NCBI RefSeq assembly: GCF_002803075.1
Contig: NZ_NNBK01000030.1
Span: 1-64,000 of the forward strand
Direction: 5' to 3'
From: Streptomyces sp. CB01373
Lineage (GTDB): Bacteria > Actinomycetota > Actinomycetes > Streptomycetales > Streptomycetaceae
DNA length: 64,000 nucleotides
The notes below the pieces were generated by a model that searched no databases, was not told the origin of the DNA, and saw only the letters and a list, made by a program, of their open reading frames with translations. Of the stretch, positions 63,996 to 64,000 are shown in pieces (the stretch's first letter is position 1; each line of letters begins with the position of its first letter). The translations under genes were made by a program, and so were the position numbers.

Positions 63996-64000
63996 TACGG

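Noticed and set aside
1..64000. tRNA or rRNA genes and a replication origin (parAB, iterons, tap/tpg)
   Set aside because: None could be recognised by eye on either strand; a tRNA scan would be needed to exclude weak candidates.

Overview
The window reads as high-GC actinobacterial DNA, almost certainly Streptomyces. Evidence is the strong third-position GC bias, GTG starts with 4-nt ATGA/GTGA overlaps, a DUF6207 gene, a 2-methylisoborneol operon and a NarL-type two-component pair. The first ~300 nt are a string of short palindromes with GCTGCGC-type loops, beginning CCCGCGGAGCGGG. This is the archetypal telomere of Streptomyces linear chromosomes and linear plasmids, so base 1 is probably the physical end of a linear replicon, read inward.

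Layout. 0-5.5 kb: telomere, a secreted protein, gene debris, a terminal (TtrA-like) helicase, and a membrane-protein/GntR pair. 5.8-12.7 kb: a 2,085-residue secreted RHS/YD-repeat protein with an unfamiliar C-terminal tip, followed by a two-helix membrane ORF that could be its immunity partner. 13-26.4 kb: a defence island with a broken Toprim-type gene, a Hachiman-like HamB/HamA pair, an AbiJ-NTD3-Shedu nuclease fusion, a rearranged tyrosine recombinase, and a 985-residue DUF4365-type nuclease joined to a long helical-repeat region. A decayed second copy of part of the terminal helicase lies directly after that gene. 27-37 kb: a three-gene regulator operon, an AhpD-like protein with its ECF41 sigma factor and a matching ECF41 promoter motif, an AbiTii-like protein, several frameshifted genes (beta-lactamase fold, Nudix) and a truncated IS5-type transposase.

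37-46.7 kb: a caspase-NACHT-WD40 protein (about 1,750 residues) translationally coupled to an alpha/beta hydrolase, a secreted HNH nuclease lipoprotein coupled to a 94-residue partner, and an XRE regulator. 46.8-50.6 kb (minus strand): a family 2B encapsulin shell, 2-methylisoborneol synthase (its likely cargo) and geranyl-diphosphate C-methyltransferase, making and probably packaging the earthy odorant pathway. 50.9-58.7 kb: IS110, IS630, IS3 and IS6 material around a TPR / CHAT-protease / small-protein operon. 58.9-61.5 kb: CPBP protease, histidine kinase and response regulator in a tightly overlapping operon. 61.5-64 kb: gene fragments (hemB, a transposase end), DUF6207, a broken paralogue of the 94-residue protein, a 300-bp MITE-like element and an incomplete minus-strand gene.

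The main theme is a telomere-proximal accessory arm rich in defence and conflict genes (two caspase-superfamily modules, three nuclease or helicase modules, an RHS toxin candidate) mixed with pseudogenes and insertion sequences. Functions come from motifs recognised by eye. No database search was possible.
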